64,000 bases of DNA from Dasyornis broadbenti (lineage: Eukaryota; Chordata; Aves; Passeriformes; Dasyornithidae), in assembly GCA_013397935.1 (NCBI GenBank), contig VZRN01005169.1:2078482-2142481 (forward strand), written 5' to 3'. Position 1 is the stretch's first letter, and each line of letters begins with the position of its first letter. The notes under the pieces are model-generated. The model made no database searches and was not told the origin of the DNA. It was given only the letters and a program-made list of their open reading frames with translations. A program made the translations under genes and the position numbers. Shown here piece after piece: positions 13,001 to 26,310 of this stretch.

Positions 13001-16000
13001 ACACACAGTAGGTAGACAGTGCCTTAATTTCCTTTTTCGAATTTCACACCAAACTTTATAATTGGGACCGGTGCAGATTAGATTACTGTTTTCCTGAAAT
13101 CCATTAAAAAATAATTAAAACTTGGAAAATACTTAGGTTGGACAAGCCTTTAATGCAATCAGTTACTAAAATAAATCCAAAAGCTTTCATTGTGATCAAG
13201 GTTTACAGCAATCCTTTGCCGTGCCTAATTTCACACAATGTTTGCTTTTTATCGCTGTTTAAAAAGTAGACCTTGACATTAAACCCTGTTGCAGGCAGGA
13301 TCTGAAGGAGAATCCAGCCCACTGCCTAACCCAAGACTGAGAAGTAGAACAGTGTTGATTTCATTATTACAAGATAATATAAAAAACAAAGTCAACAAAA
13401 CCAGTGAAAAACCTAAACAAAAAAAACCCCAAACAAAGTAACTTTTTAATGGAATTTAGTGGTTTGAGCTCATGAAAATAGTAAAACAAAGAAAGAAGTC
13501 ATAACAACTTGTCTGTATCATGAAATAAGAGCAACAGTTTCTACCTGAATTAGTATAATGGGAGGAAAAACATCTCTGGTTTGGGGGATTTTGTAGTTGT
13601 AGAAAGAGTCATGTGATGCAAATATCTAATGAATACATAAGTAGTGCTCTTTTGTTGTTAGCTCTTTAACTCAATATATGCTTAACGTTCAAGATGTTCA
13701 TTATTAGCTTTTTCTCCAAGTGAATATGTCATAATTGCATTTTTGATAATGTTTGAAAAATACCCCAAATATCAATGGTTAGGAAAAGGTGAAAAAACCA
13801 GAAGAAATGCCTGTGATGGGTTAAGAATTCTGCAGATATTGTAAGATAGTGTTAGGAAAGACTGTCTTCAAAAAGAATCTCTAGGAGATGAATCCCATCT
13901 CCTTAAAAGAGTTTAAATGTGTTATTTTGTTGAGGTTCTTGTTGCTGTCCATTGAATTCAAAGGGAGACCTACAGTAACAATCTCTGTAAATTTTAAAAT
14001 TTGTGTTAACACCTGAAAGCCTCACATTCCATGCTCTGCTGTGATAGATGTTTTATAAAGACATACAGGACACTGAGCACATCTTGGCTTCAGCAGACAG
14101 CTTGGAGGATGAAACCACAGCAACTTGCCAGACATCCAGCTTCAAACCTGGAAGCTGCAGAGTTGGTTATGATCCCACCAAAAGCAAAATTTCCCAAGGA
14201 AACAAGAATTCTTGAAACACACAGCAGTTTTGATAGGAAATATGCTCTCACAAAGCAAGTAAATGTCACTCCAAAACTGTTAATAATTGGGTGGCTAAGG
14301 AATGGATCTGAGTTATGAAAATTGAAGTTCAGATTCCTGATCTGAATTACGTATAGGGAAAAATTCCTTTTAACACCCTACTGGAATACCCTATTACTGT
14401 CCTATGAGGACTGCCTCTATGTCTTTGAAAAGCTTTACAGTCTTAGTTTAATTTTTCTCTGGAACACATAAATTTCTGGAATCTCATAACTTCTTTTCCC
14501 CAAGCACAGCTCCTGCTTGCTGTAACCATAACTTATCAAGCAGCCAACAAGGAAAAAAAGAATCAAACTGGTATTAAATTCTGCTGCATCTAGACAAGAA
14601 ATATATACTGGGACTGATCCAAAAGCCACTTAAAAGCATGAAACATTTTATGGGTTTGGATTTTGCACAGATAAATTTCACATATATGCATACAGGGCTT
14701 ATAGATATACAATATGCAAGCTGCCCCGATGTTTCTTGAATATTGAGATATATATCACTCTAACAGAACAGTTCAGAATAGAAATAATGTCTTTTTTTTT
14801 TTTAATATCTAAATATCTCTGCACACCTAAATGCCACTCCAGCAAGCAGAGATGACATGTTTATGTACAACTATTTATGAAAAGTAGGTGCCATTTGTTT
14901 ATGCCAATGAAAGACAGGGAGAAGTACATATATGAACAGGTATATAAATTAATTAAATTGCTTTTTATATGCACAACCTCAAATGTAAATTTACAATTTG
15001 CCAATCTATCTTCTTCCAGACTCCCTCCAATATTGCAGCAGTGGTGAGAAATCCAGAAATCATTATCCAGCTTTCAATCAGTAGCTCACAGGCTGGGGCA
15101 ACTTGCTTTATCTTAATAGTAAGATAGTGACTGGCAAGAGCAATAACACTGAGATAAGACTGGATTCATATCGCTCCTTGTCAACATTCTTGGCACGCTA
15201 CTCGTTTTTTATTCTTGAATAGAGACCCGATCAATCCTAACTCACAAAATTACTGGTGGCAATGCCTGGAATGTTGTAGAAGCTTTAATGATATCTCAGT
15301 TTTAGACACGTTTGGCTCTCATGACGTTTTATAGAACAGTTTGCTAAAGGATAAGCTTATTTAATTCAGACAGAGAAACATATTTCATGAGGTGTTCTCT
15401 CAACACTGAAGATGTGTGAAAGGCTGTTTGTCACTGCTGTCTTTTCACAGTTCATTGCTAGGGCAGTACATCTGCCCTCTGTGAGATTCTGGTCCAGAGG
15501 GGAGTGAAATACTTGAGTTAAAGGTGGGTCTAAGTAGATGAGAACATTTGGTTCTCATCCTTCCAGCACCCGGATCTTCAAGGATATAAAGCATCTTCAG
15601 TTAACTATTCTCCAGTGTCGCAGCATTCCAGGGCTCTACCTGAAAGCCACAGCAAGTCCCCAGCTCTGGTGTGTTCCCTGCAGCAGGCTCTGCTGCAGTT
15701 GGCTCTGAATGTCCAAGGATGGTATTTACACCCTTGGAGAGGTCATGCAATAAGCCCAGTCTGTGGGTGCTGGTTGTGACCTTCGTTCAGGTACATTATT
15801 TTTTGGCTTTCTTTTCCTGAGGTACACACGGCAGCCAACCTGATGGTGAACATGTGGACATGTGACCCATTGAAGGTGGTGGGCACTTATTTGGTCAAAT
15901 GCAAGGAGAGGAATAGTTTCACTCGTTAAATAAATGACTTTAAATGGTCAAACTAGGGAAGAGAAATGACTCCCCTAAAATCCAGCATCAAGCATACACA

Positions 16001-17373
16001 TCAAAGTCATCATGCCTAGCTTTGCTTTTCTAAAAATAAAAGGTATACCCAGTACAATTTACTTCAGCACCTTACAATGGTTTGGATATTGGAAATACAT
16101 GCTAATAATCCATAAAAACAAACACACTTCTCAAACTTCTCACAAGAATTTTAGAATGGTGGACTACCCTAGACATTTTTAGGGTGCTGTTTTGCTTCAT
16201 ATATTCACCTTATAATTGTTAATTAAACTTCTTTTTTGTTTTTGAAAGAAAAAAGTCTTCAAGACTCTTTGGTAGGAACCGGTATTAGTCTTTCATCATT
16301 TGAAAGGAGGGTAAAAGTATCTAGAAAAAAAAAAATAAAAATGGATACAAGAGTATCTTCCTAATTAAACACTAAGACTGCAGTATAGAGTCTCACACCA
16401 CATTGTAAATATGAAATTAGGGATCCTAGATGAAATGTCAGAAGCTTTTTCTTATGAGTTTATATCAGCAACTTGATTATCATATTGATTCTGCATATCA
16501 ATGAGATAACATTCCACAGTGTTTATTCTTCACCCAATTGCTTTCTTGAACATAATAAAATTAAATCCAATATGATATTAAATGTAAACATGCAGTGATA
16601 TTATATGTAAATATCCATTTAAATATCTCTCTGCTTATTGATATTCAAATTCTCTCTGCAAGTGTAACATTGCTAACTACAATAATATATTTTTCAACCT
16701 TCATCCAGGGACTGGAACTAAAAAGAGGATAATCTATTTCTATTCCTTTCCATAATAACATTGCATTATTTATGTAGAAGAAAATGAAAATAGTAAGTCT
16801 ATTCTGCCTGAACTATGCTTCTTAGCTGATCCCTCCTGATTGGTCTTGGAAAGCAGAATGGAAAAAAGGAATGTGATGCACATGCTAAACTGGTGCTGGC
16901 CAGACTGAGCAGTCAATTTTTACCCTGCCCTCCACAAATCAAGAGCTATATTTAGACTTTAAACTCCTGACCCAGGCAACCTCTTTGTTCTGTGTTTGTA
17001 CTGAGACCAATACTATGGGGCCCTGTCCTTGTCACTGGCCTCTTGTGTAACAGAAAAACAACTGAAAACAACTTATTTTCAGTCTTGTAGAACTGGAGGC
17101 CTTGGTGTTATGGGTTTCTTTTGTGCAGAATATGATCCTGTGCTGTTAAGACACCATCATTACTGGTGCTACTTGTACCCACAGGTGGAAGCCTGAATCC
17201 CATTTTTTTTTTTTTTTCTGAACTGGTACATTTGTTCTGCTATTTCTCTGTGAGGTTAAGTATTTGCAGTCACCACCAGAGGCCAGCTCCCTACAAACCA
17301 TGTCCTTGTTCCTTCTATGCTGATTTGGCTCAAATATCCAGATCTTCTATTACTAAAATAAATATAAAAACTT
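10006..17373. other. Long non-coding stretch
   Basis: No gene is supported. A T-rich run lies at about 17203-17217. An open frame after an acceptor-like TAG at 14047 is discussed in the findings. The rest is AT-rich, unique-looking DNA with no element I can name. Confidence 0.5.
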
Positions 17374-17520
17374 CATAGAATCACAGAATGGTTTCAGTTG
17401 GAAGGGACCTTAAAGATCATGTGTTTCCAACTCCCTGCCATGGATAGGGACACCTTTCACTAGATTAGGTTGCACCAATCTGGCCTTGAACACTTCCAGG
17501 GATGGGGCAGCCACAACTTA
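17374..17520 (-). mobile_element. CR1 LINE 3' fragment
   Basis: The plus strand starts CATAGAATCACAGAATGG, then TTGGAAGGGACCTTAAAG, and ends in the CCAGGGATGGGGCAGCCACA block. This is a clean 5'-truncated CR1 tail of about 150 bases on the minus strand. Confidence 0.95.
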
Positions 17521-19031
17521 ATGTTTTTAATAAAATATATATAAGCCAATGATAGCTATTGCAATTACCAAAATATTATGTTTTTCCAGGTAGTCAATAA
17601 AGGATAAATTCGACATCATATTATTCCAGTACAAAGTAAACAGGTGTCAGACAATTTTAAGATAGCTGAAGGTTTCTTATTCAACAAAACGAACAGCATA
17701 AGGAACATTAAAATCTCTAACAAGCCTTCACTTAATTAATAATAACAGGTATGTTACTGTTTAGCCAAAATACTCAAAAGATCACTGGAAAATTGTTCAA
17801 AATAAAACGGTTTATATGCCACTTGAAAGGACTGAATCTCCCTCACTTGAATTTCTTTCAGTGTTTCTTTTACTTGTGAGGATAAGGGGAAAGCTGAATT
17901 AATCCATCCAAACATCACAGTTCAAAACTAAGCAATGGAGCTGTTGAAAAAATTTTATTTCCTTTCAGAATTGAACCCAAAGAAAGCTGGTAGTTTAACA
18001 AGAACTAATCATAGAGCTGGGGGGAAAAAAAAGTTTCTTTCCTTTGTGTTGTTTTATGACTCCATGTCATTCCACATCAGAAATAAATATTATGACTGCG
18101 GACTCATGTTTGGTACTTTGCCTCTTAATACATGATATTACACTTGACTTCTCCTTTTGCAACTGTCAGTAGATAAGAACATAATTGCTTTCTTTGTCTA
18201 ATCTTGCCTTTGTGCTCCAAGCTCTCCATTTTACACAAGACTATTTTCCATGTTGCAGTGGTCGATGTATTCAACTTTAACAGTCATCACAGTTTACTAT
18301 CACTTTCTACTTCATAATTATTGAATATAGTTTCTTTCAAATGCTCTATTTAATTGGTTATCTTAATTAAATTCTGTGAAATTAATATGTAATCTGGATA
18401 TTGTTGTTAGCCCTAACACACAGATTTTTTTTAGCCTGAGACAAATTATCTTCTAAGAAAATTTTCCCTATTAGAGACACTTCCTTTGTTATAAGCTGCT
18501 CCTTAAAAATGCGTGATGTTTTGTTTTAGGAGATACCAACCAATTTCTAAGTTCGTAGAAAATGATAATGAGTACATAGAGCTAATTCCCCAGCTCTTAT
18601 GTTATATAATACAGAAACTGCTATAGAGAATCATTATTTTATGTTTGAGATTCTGTAGTAAATGTATGGTAGCTTTTTGATGTTTATCACAAGAACTTGA
18701 ATGGCAGACGTAAATTACTTGCCCAACACACACTTAATGAAATAGGTGATGTTTGTTAAACACCAGATCTCTGACACTTAAAAAAATGAAATAAGATGCT
18801 TCCAAACAGCAGAGTTTACTTTCTGTTTACTTCTTTTCTGTATAATTATGGGCCAGTCAAGATTACCCAGATGAAAATGTATAATCTCTGAGGGTAATGA
18901 GGATACCTTAAAAGACCGAGGGCAGCAAGAAAAAAGTGTATCAGTATTGCATTGTGAATGAAACAAGCTTAAAATTTAAAAATCTCATCTTCTACGTGCT
19001 AAATTTATGGTACTGTCTACCTATCTAACAG
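17521..19031. other. AT-rich stretch upstream of the first supported exon
   Basis: I see no exon. If the exon at 19032 is real, this is intron sequence and the preceding exon lies further upstream, possibly outside the window. A weak MIR-like relic at 18690-18790 is listed separately. Confidence 0.4.
18690..18790 (+). mobile_element. Possible MIR-like relic (weak)
   Basis: AATTACTTGCCCAACACACA followed by AAACACCAGATCTCTGACAC resembles the MIR segment around ACTTGCCCAAGGTCACACA and its downstream part. Similarity is short and patchy, so this call is tentative. Confidence 0.35.
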
Positions 19032-19225
19032 AATTTGTGAGAATTGATCCTAAACGCTTTGGGTATGAAGAAGAAGTGGAAAGGGATTTCATTCTTGGAA
19101 AGGTTTGGCTTCACGTTTTGATTTCAGCAAACAAAATAACCTCACCTGATCCCTCCACTTTCTCAGAAGAAGTCCTGACTTCCCACGAAATTGTGAGCAT
19201 TATTGAAGGATTGAAACTTGATAAG
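19032..19225 (+). CDS. Internal coding exon of an unrecognised gene
   Basis: A 194-base exon is bounded by a pyrimidine-leaning acceptor (CTGTCTACCTATCTAACAG) and the donor AAG|GTGTGG. It enters with two bases of a split codon and encodes 64 full residues, beginning FVRIDPKRFGYEEEVERDF and ending IVSIIEGLKLDK. It exits exactly at a codon end. The peptide is hydrophilic, with acidic clusters (EEEVERD), a hydrophobic helix-like segment (LGKVWLHVLISAN) and a Ser/Pro/Thr linker (SPDPSTFSEE), so it reads like a cytosolic helical protein; no signal peptide or membrane span is seen. A gap-free 64-codon frame coinciding with both splice sites is unlikely but not impossible by chance. I cannot name the family. 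The exon fits in frame with the one at 24310. Confidence 0.55.
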
Positions 19226-22200
19226 GTGTGGGGGCTGGGGGCATGGAGTGTTTGTCTGAGGAATATTGTGTGCTTAGAGATTCAGCTCAGGGTGTCTGTG
19301 AGATGAGGATTGCTCTAGAAAACAGCCAGAACTTTTGCCTTCAAATCTCAACTCCTTGGACTTCTGAAAGGTTGTGAACTTTTATTTTCTCCAATTCTGT
19401 CTCCAAAGCAGAATATTTCCTCTTTTTGGGAACAGATATGAATAGGCTGCTAGAACTGGCTAAACATTGATTGTTAAAGGCGTAACAAAAATTAAAACTC
19501 TTCAATTGCACCCTTTTCAGTTTTAGGAGTAGTGATTAAAAATATATTGAACTGTTTGAGAACCAACAGGCACAATTTAAAAAAAAAAACCTTGTGAATG
19601 TGGTAAGACCATTGAGGTCCTTAAGAATGTAGCTGAAAGAAAAATATGAGGGATACCTTGTGAAAAATGAAATATTGTTCTATCTTTCAAGCTGGGAATC
19701 CAGATCACAGTAATTCCAGCACAATGCAGGAATGTTAGGAATGGTTATTGATTACTGATAATTCCTTCTGACCCCAGTGCCTCTCTGGTGACTTCCTTAC
19801 TGGTAACTCAAGACAGCCTAAAACCAGAGAGCACTGTGTGGCTCATTTCCATACAGATGAACTCTATTACCTTCCAAAAAGATCGTGGCTGCACTTCAAA
19901 CTATCTCAGCACAACCCTGTGCAAGAATTGTTTGGAAGATGCGAGGCTGACAGCACAGAACTGTTTCAAAGCCATCCTGTATCTGAACTCAGGTGCTCTT
20001 TGTGCTCCTCTGGCCCCTGGAAGGAAAGGGACTCTTTAGGGAAAAATCCACTCTGACTCTGACAGTCCAGGCTCAGCTCTCCTTCACACAGTTCCTGCTG
20101 CATGGTTCTATTTTGCCTGGGAAAACAGAGGGGTCACATGAGAAAAGATACTTGTGGCACCTCAGGAAACTTGGCACCTAGGGACACAGGAAGCGTGATG
20201 CCCACAGGATGCCTTTGCTTGGAACTGGACTGAAAAACTGCCCGAGCAGAGAAATTAAGCCAAAGGCCCAGATTTGAAAGCTCATACAGGTACTCATTAG
20301 GCACAGCTTAGTGGCACAAGTTGCCCTCACTTACCTGTGGGATATGAAACACCACTGGGCAGCTCTTGCACTGTGGCTTTCATCAAGGAAAACCCAGGTA
20401 GTTTAAGAAGGAGGTCAACCATATTCAATCGATGGGAAAGCTGAGGTTGGCACTTGAGCTGTGTGGTACTAACTGAAGTGGTCATTTAAATGAAACCCTT
20501 TGCTTAGATAAAAAAACCCACAAACAACACCTAGAAAATAATTCTCTCTGCAGTTTACTGTCCTCTTCGTTCATTTTTCACCTTCCGAAGCAGTACAAAA
20601 GCATCTTGGCATTTTCAATATGATTAACACAGCCACAGAATGGATTTGAAGTCAGAGGGTGGCTTGGCCTAAGATTGCTTTTAAAGAATAACACGTATTG
20701 TTTTAAGGTGTCAGCAGCGCTGTGCATCGTGCACTAAGCTCTCCCCCATCTTCCTGTGTTTAAAGGATTTGAGAACAGATATTTTAACTCCAGCTGAACA
20801 AGTCAGAGTTCACATGTACAGCAAAGCAATAACTTGTTGCAAGCTGGAAGAGGGCAAAATTTACAGGTAGATACCCTCAAAGAGGTTTTACTGGATCTTA
20901 GCAGATTCAGTGGCTTTAACAGGTGAGTGTAGAGCAGATGTACTTGGCAGGGAGCACTTTGATTTGGACCCTGTTTTTACTCTGTAGCCCAGACTACAGT
21001 CACCTTGACTTTATGCACATTCTCACCCCATGCCCAAACAACACCAGAGCAGCTGAGTGTTTTTCATTACGGTATTTTGGGAAAGATGATAAAATATTTG
21101 CTATTACATGCATTTCAGAGTGAAAATTCTGCCTAGTTCTGCAGAATGATTTTGGATTATGCCATTTTTATGCCTTCCTTGAGTTTTATGGCAGGTGTCA
21201 GACGAAAGCCCTGGAAGTAATGATTTCTATTGTTACATCTTCATTATAAGTGCATTGATAACTTCACTTTAAGACTGAAAAAACACAAATGAAAACCAAG
21301 AGAAGGAAAAGATGGGTGGTTTTGCAATACAGACCATATAACACCAATAAATTAATGATTTTACTTGTGATCTGTAGAACCTGCTTCACTCACCAGTAAT
21401 AAAGGTTATAGATTTGTTTTCCTATTTCTAAAAATTGATTTGGTAAAAATTTTATATAGAATTTCTTGGACATTAAGAGGTATGAAATTCCACATCATCT
21501 GAAAACACCCAGAAAACTATTTTGTTGACATTAGGGTCAATCAAGCAACCAAACGATGAATTTATCTGAACACTTACAAATACAATATTTCCTTTCAGCT
21601 GTTTTTATTGAAATAACCTTTAGTGACTATTAATAGCTTTCATGTAACATCAGTTTCAGCAGCCTGACCTGACTCTAGACACAAAGCTAAATGTAAACTA
21701 ATGAGCACTTAACTTTCCATTACATAAATGGACATTTACCAGATGACAAATTAAAACCAATAAGACACCAAGACAAATGTGCTGTCAACAGCATTAAGAT
21801 GGGTCATTTTCACTACTCTCCTCAACTGCACGTTAATAAGCATTCCCTTTTGCAGTATATTCAGGGCTTTGATATTGATTTTTACAGCAGCCCAACACAA
21901 GTCAAAGTTCCTCCACCCAGCACGGTGTTAAGTCCCACAAGAAATACGGTAAATGTGAGTGTGTTTTTGAAGCCGGGATGACTACAGAAGTCAAATATGT
22001 ATAAAAGATATTTAAGGAGAGCATACAAAAAAAATAGAGGGTTTTTTTTTTGTACTTAAGTTCAGTTGTAGAAATGTGTCTCCAGATATTTCAGCATTTT
22101 GAATATACTATATATGCAGGCAGCACAGAAATGCAAAGGTTAGTCTTTGTAGTCTCTTTAAAAAAAAATGAATAAAAGGAAGATAGTTTAAGGTAGTATG

Positions 22201-24309
22201 CTTTAATTGGCTTTACAGCTAATTGATTTAATGCACGCCGTTTAACTGCAAACTTAGGAAGAAGTTTTCATTTTTATTTGACAAAGCCTTTAATTTCTTC
22301 AAGAGGCAAATTTCTAACAGGAGATGATCAGTTTAGTCATGCCTCTGAACAACATTTTTACAGAATGAGAATGCAACTTCTACTGATGTTAACCCTTGCC
22401 TGAATCCTGGGAATAACATCTCAGCCTTAATGAGCAAATGCCACAAGTGATAAGAAGACTCTGATGATGAGCTGCAAAATATAAGTGACTAGGTTATAAT
22501 TGCGCAATGCGATCTAGCCGAGTGAAAGACATTTGTGGAGTGGATTGTGGATGCAGTTAATGATTCTTAGTGCTCACTGCCTGTGTTCATCATGCCATGA
22601 AGAGGCAGAGTTCACTGGCTGTCAGAAGCAGAGGATGGAGAAGGGAGAGATATGGGATTTCTGGTACTGTCTCACTAAGTGAACATGTGAAATCACTTAA
22701 CCTATCATTAACAAGGCACCTGTATGAACAGCCATTGAAATTTGGTATATTAGTGTCATAATTTAATGCAGGGAATTACATATAAATCTACATATTGGGA
22801 CTAGAAAAAGTGGAGAGAAGAAGGCTGAAATCAGCCTATGTGATACTGAGGGATAGAGGCAATTTTGGTGTGTGGGTGGAATCCAGGCCCATTGAGTAGG
22901 TGAGACCTGAAAACACACAAGGACTGGTGTATCCATAGCCAACTACATTTGGGAGCATGAAGAATTCCCTGTTAAGGTGGGCAGGTTGAATTGTGATTTT
23001 CCTTAGGACTGGAAAACCTAACCATGGGGAAACAGCATAAATTCTAAGTTCTACAGGAGGGAAAAACATAGCGTTTTTTTTAATTTTAAAGATTAGAAAT
23101 ATGCTTATTTGTAGAGTCAGAAACTCAAACTGAAATTGTTCTGACAAAAGGTGAGTGTATGCCTGAGCTCATTCTTTGGAGCTTTGAGAATCTGAGCTCC
23201 ATGAGAGTCAGTGGAGATTAGAGGCAAGGCTTATCTAATGAAATGTAGCTGTCTAAAATAGGATGAGACACTTGGTTGTATTGACTGTCTCTCTCTACTA
23301 AAGGAGTTTGGAGTTACTTGCTGAAATGCTGAAACCAATTTGGCTGTGTACATCCAGAAACCCTTGTGTGGTTGGATGAATTCCATCCCGTGCAACACAC
23401 ATATAGTAAAAAAAAAAAAAAAAAAACAAAAACCAAAAAACCTCAGTGTTTTAAGTTTCTTTTGTCTTATAGAGAACCCCAAAAACACTTTCAGGAGCTG
23501 CTTGTACTTTTCAATTAGTATTTATTGCATTCAATCTGAGACACTTAAGTGGGGTCCAATCACCAGTGGGTAGAGACCCACTGTCTGCCAAACAAACAAG
23601 TTCATTTAAGGCATATGGATGAAGACAGTCCAGATTCTACAAGTGCATTACAGTTTTGCACATGAACCCAGTTCAGAGCATTAATGCACCCTTGAACGAG
23701 TTGCTGGAGTTTGAAACTACTCTCAGCTTTGTGCAGCTATTTGTATGAAAATCTTCCCTGTAATTTCAGTTTCAAAAAAACAGAAAAACCTTTCTATTTG
23801 AACTTTCATAGCAAGAATTGGTTTAATCTTAAAAATAACTGAATGGGCATTCATAGGAAATAATTCCGTCACTTGTGATGCATTTTTAAGGACTCAAGGT
23901 CTGTGTTTGACATATGTGGATAGTGAGACATTGTGACCTTTTCTCTCTTAACCACCCCATGACAGGGAATGTAGGAAATATTTCCTGCTATCACCTCAAT
24001 TCCTGTCAAACGTTAGCCTCTTGCTGGAATTAATTAAGAAAGTGTGTATAATTAGCCCTTGCTTGATAGCATGTTTTCAGAGGAGATGCTCAGGTGTCTG
24101 TTTCTGATGGTACAATGTGACACAGCAGGTCCTGGGTGGCTGTAGAGCAGTGGAAGCAGTGAGCAGTATTTCCAGCATCAGGACTTTGTGTCTGCCATTG
24201 TAACTCACTTTGCATTTCAAAGCCAGCTAGTTCTTTAAGTGAAAAGATTTAAAAGGAACATTAGACTGAAATCTGGTTTAGTTTTTCTTTTAGATTTTCT
24301 TATTTGTAG
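19226..24309 (+). other. Presumed intron between the first two supported exons
   Basis: About 5.1 kb, beginning GTGTGG and ending TTTTCTTATTTGTAG. It contains a poly(A)/A-rich tract at about 23408-23447. Two overlapping open frames around 19788-20056 have no splice context. I saw no named transposon in it. Confidence 0.45.
23408..23447. repeat. A-rich low-complexity tract
   Basis: A run of about 19 A is followed by short CAAAAA and CCAAAAAA units. No retroelement body is evident next to it. Confidence 0.85.
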
Positions 24310-24404
24310 AAATGTAAGAACTTGCTGATTGATGCCTTCTGTGCTTGGTCACTCCAGAAAAAAATATGTGAGGATGCTGACAGGATGAAACAGAACACAT
24401 TAAA
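24310..24404 (+). CDS. Second coding exon of the unrecognised gene
   Basis: A 95-base exon with a good acceptor (TTTTCTTATTTGTAG) and a consensus donor AAA|GTGAGT. Only one of the three frames is open. It begins at a codon start, which is what the exon ending at 19225 requires. It encodes KCKNLLIDAFCAWSLQ followed by KKICEDADRMKQNTL, then two bases of a split codon. The peptide is helix-prone, with three cysteines and a basic/acidic C-terminal half. The one-base carry-over matches both the exon at 42234 and the candidate at 25109. No family recognised. Confidence 0.45.
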
Positions 24405-25108
24405 GTGAGTAATTGTTTTCCTTTTACTTTATTTTGGAAAGTTGCACAGTCTGCCTAAGTGTTCTGTTTGGAAAAGGAGTCAAGTGTTTCTTTAAGGAAA
24501 ACCTCATGGTAATGAAATTCTTGTCTCTGTTTTGTATTAGAGACTAATAAATATTTCTATCCTTTAACTACTCTTTAACTGTTTACTTCCATCCTTTGGA
24601 GCAGGCTGTTCGTGTCCTGCCTATTGGGGCTCACCAGACTGTCTCAATGCACTGCTGAGTGTTCTTGGAAAGAACTTGTAATATTTCTGTTTTTTAGCCA
24701 AAAGCAGTGCTAGCGGCCTTGCTAGGGATGATATTCAACACCGGGAAACATGAAAAACCTTTCTGAGGAGCAAATATTTGCCTTCCACATAGACTAGACA
24801 GTACTAGGAATCAGGTGTTTTTAAAGCTCCCCTGAGGGAAATTTTTTGGGTGTTGTGACTTTGCAGAGCATTTCCATTTCAATGGACACAGTGCATCCAC
24901 ATTTGTGACTGGGAGACACATAGAAATGTCTCTGGGGAAGGCTGTGATCCCGTGAAGGGATGTCTCAGAGAGGATTTCTGCACCCTTGCAGAGAAGGTCA
25001 AAGGCATGGAGGCTTTGCATGGCTCTGCACATTCCCAGGAATGCCTGGCATGCGCCTCTTTGTGGGGAGGCCTGGGAAAGCACATACTTCTCCTTCTTCC
25101 TTTGCCAG

Positions 25109-25184
25109 GATAAACAAACCATGGAGCTCATTGGAGGTCAAAGGAAATTGGGCAACCTTTTGCTACAGTTATGGCAGAGCACTA
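25109..25184 (+). CDS. Candidate alternative coding exon
   Basis: A very strong acceptor (CTTCTCCTTCTTCCTTTGCCAG) precedes 76 bases ending at the donor CTA|GTGAGG. Read in the phase left by the exon ending at 24404, it is open throughout (INKPWSSLEVKGNWATFC, then YSYGRAL) and exits on a codon boundary, matching the candidate at 27668. A second frame is also open, so openness alone proves little. No family is recognised. It may be a chance match. Confidence 0.25.
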
Positions 25185-26011
25185 GTGAGGGCAAGGATTT
25201 GCACTCCTGAAGTGAGAAAATTCCCCAGGTCCTGCACTGGGCTCTGTACAAGCTGGCAATGCTTGGGATGTGCGGCACAAGGATCTCAAAACGTCCACTG
25301 TTTGCTCTTGAATTACCTGCTTTCAGTACCTTTTCCCTGAACTGTTTGCACATGTACACAAGCTTCTCTTTGAAGGACACTTCAATTCCTCAGTTGGCTC
25401 AGACAGCTCTTGGAAGGAGTAGGTGACCCTGCAGCCCTCTCAGCTTTCAGGGTTTTCTTCTCCTCTCTTCCTTCAGCCCCCTTTTGCCCTCAGTGAGATG
25501 CATCTACTTTTTCCTAAGCAGTCAATATGATCGCCAGGACTGATTCACTCTTTCTCTAGCAACACTTCCATCACTGGAGAAATCTGGTCTTACATTTCAG
25601 ATCTCACAGGCTCATCCTCAGGGGTTATTCTGAGAGGTGGTGGTGGCAATGCCTTGTCTCGTCTCCAGCGTGGGTCCACTCAGCACAGGGTAATTGACCA
25701 TTTCCACCTGGCCATAACTGAGCTGGATTTGGGATTATGGACCAGCCAGTGCCCTTCTTTGGCTGGCTGTCTCACTCAGCAGCTCTCCCAGATGGCAGTT
25801 TTAGCTGAAAGACTGATTTTGGTGATCTGAGGATCATCTCCATTCAGACACCACAAATTCCACAAAGCAGTTGAACAGGCAGCACATCTTAATGAACCGG
25901 TAAATATCAGCATGAATCATCATGAATTCTCATTAATCACAAAGTGTTAATTAACTGTGACCTCTATGTGGCAAATGTACAAGTATCTCTTTTCCACACC
26001 TCTCTCCTAAC

Positions 26012-26310
26012 ACTCATAGAATCAAAGGATCACAGAATGGTTTGGGTTGGAAGGCACCTTAATGTTCATCGAGTTCCACCCACCCTGTCATGGGCAGGGA
26101 CACCTTCCACTATCCCAGGTTGCTCAGAGCCCCATCCAACTTGGTCTTGAACATTTCCAGGGATGGGGCAGCCACAACTTCTCTGGACAACTTGTTCTCT
26201 GGACTTCCAGTGCCTCACCACCCTCTGAGTAAAGAATTTCTTCCTGATATCTAATCTAGATTTCGCCTCTTTTAGTGTAAACCCATTGCCCATGTCCTAT
26301 CACTAAATCA
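26012..26310 (-). mobile_element. CR1 LINE 3' fragment
   Basis: The plus strand starts with a doubled terminus (CATAGAATCAAAGGATCACA, then GAATGGTTTGGGTTGGAAGG) and continues through CCAGGGATGGGGCAGCCACA and GTAAAGAATTTCTTCCTGAT to CCCATGTCCTATCACTA. It is a relatively well-preserved copy of about 300 bases on the minus strand. Confidence 0.95.

Noticed and set aside
24960..25340. 126-codon open frame spanning the 25109 candidate exon
   Set aside because: As a single-exon protein it has no recognisable content. Only the sub-segment bounded by splice sites is kept as a weak candidate.
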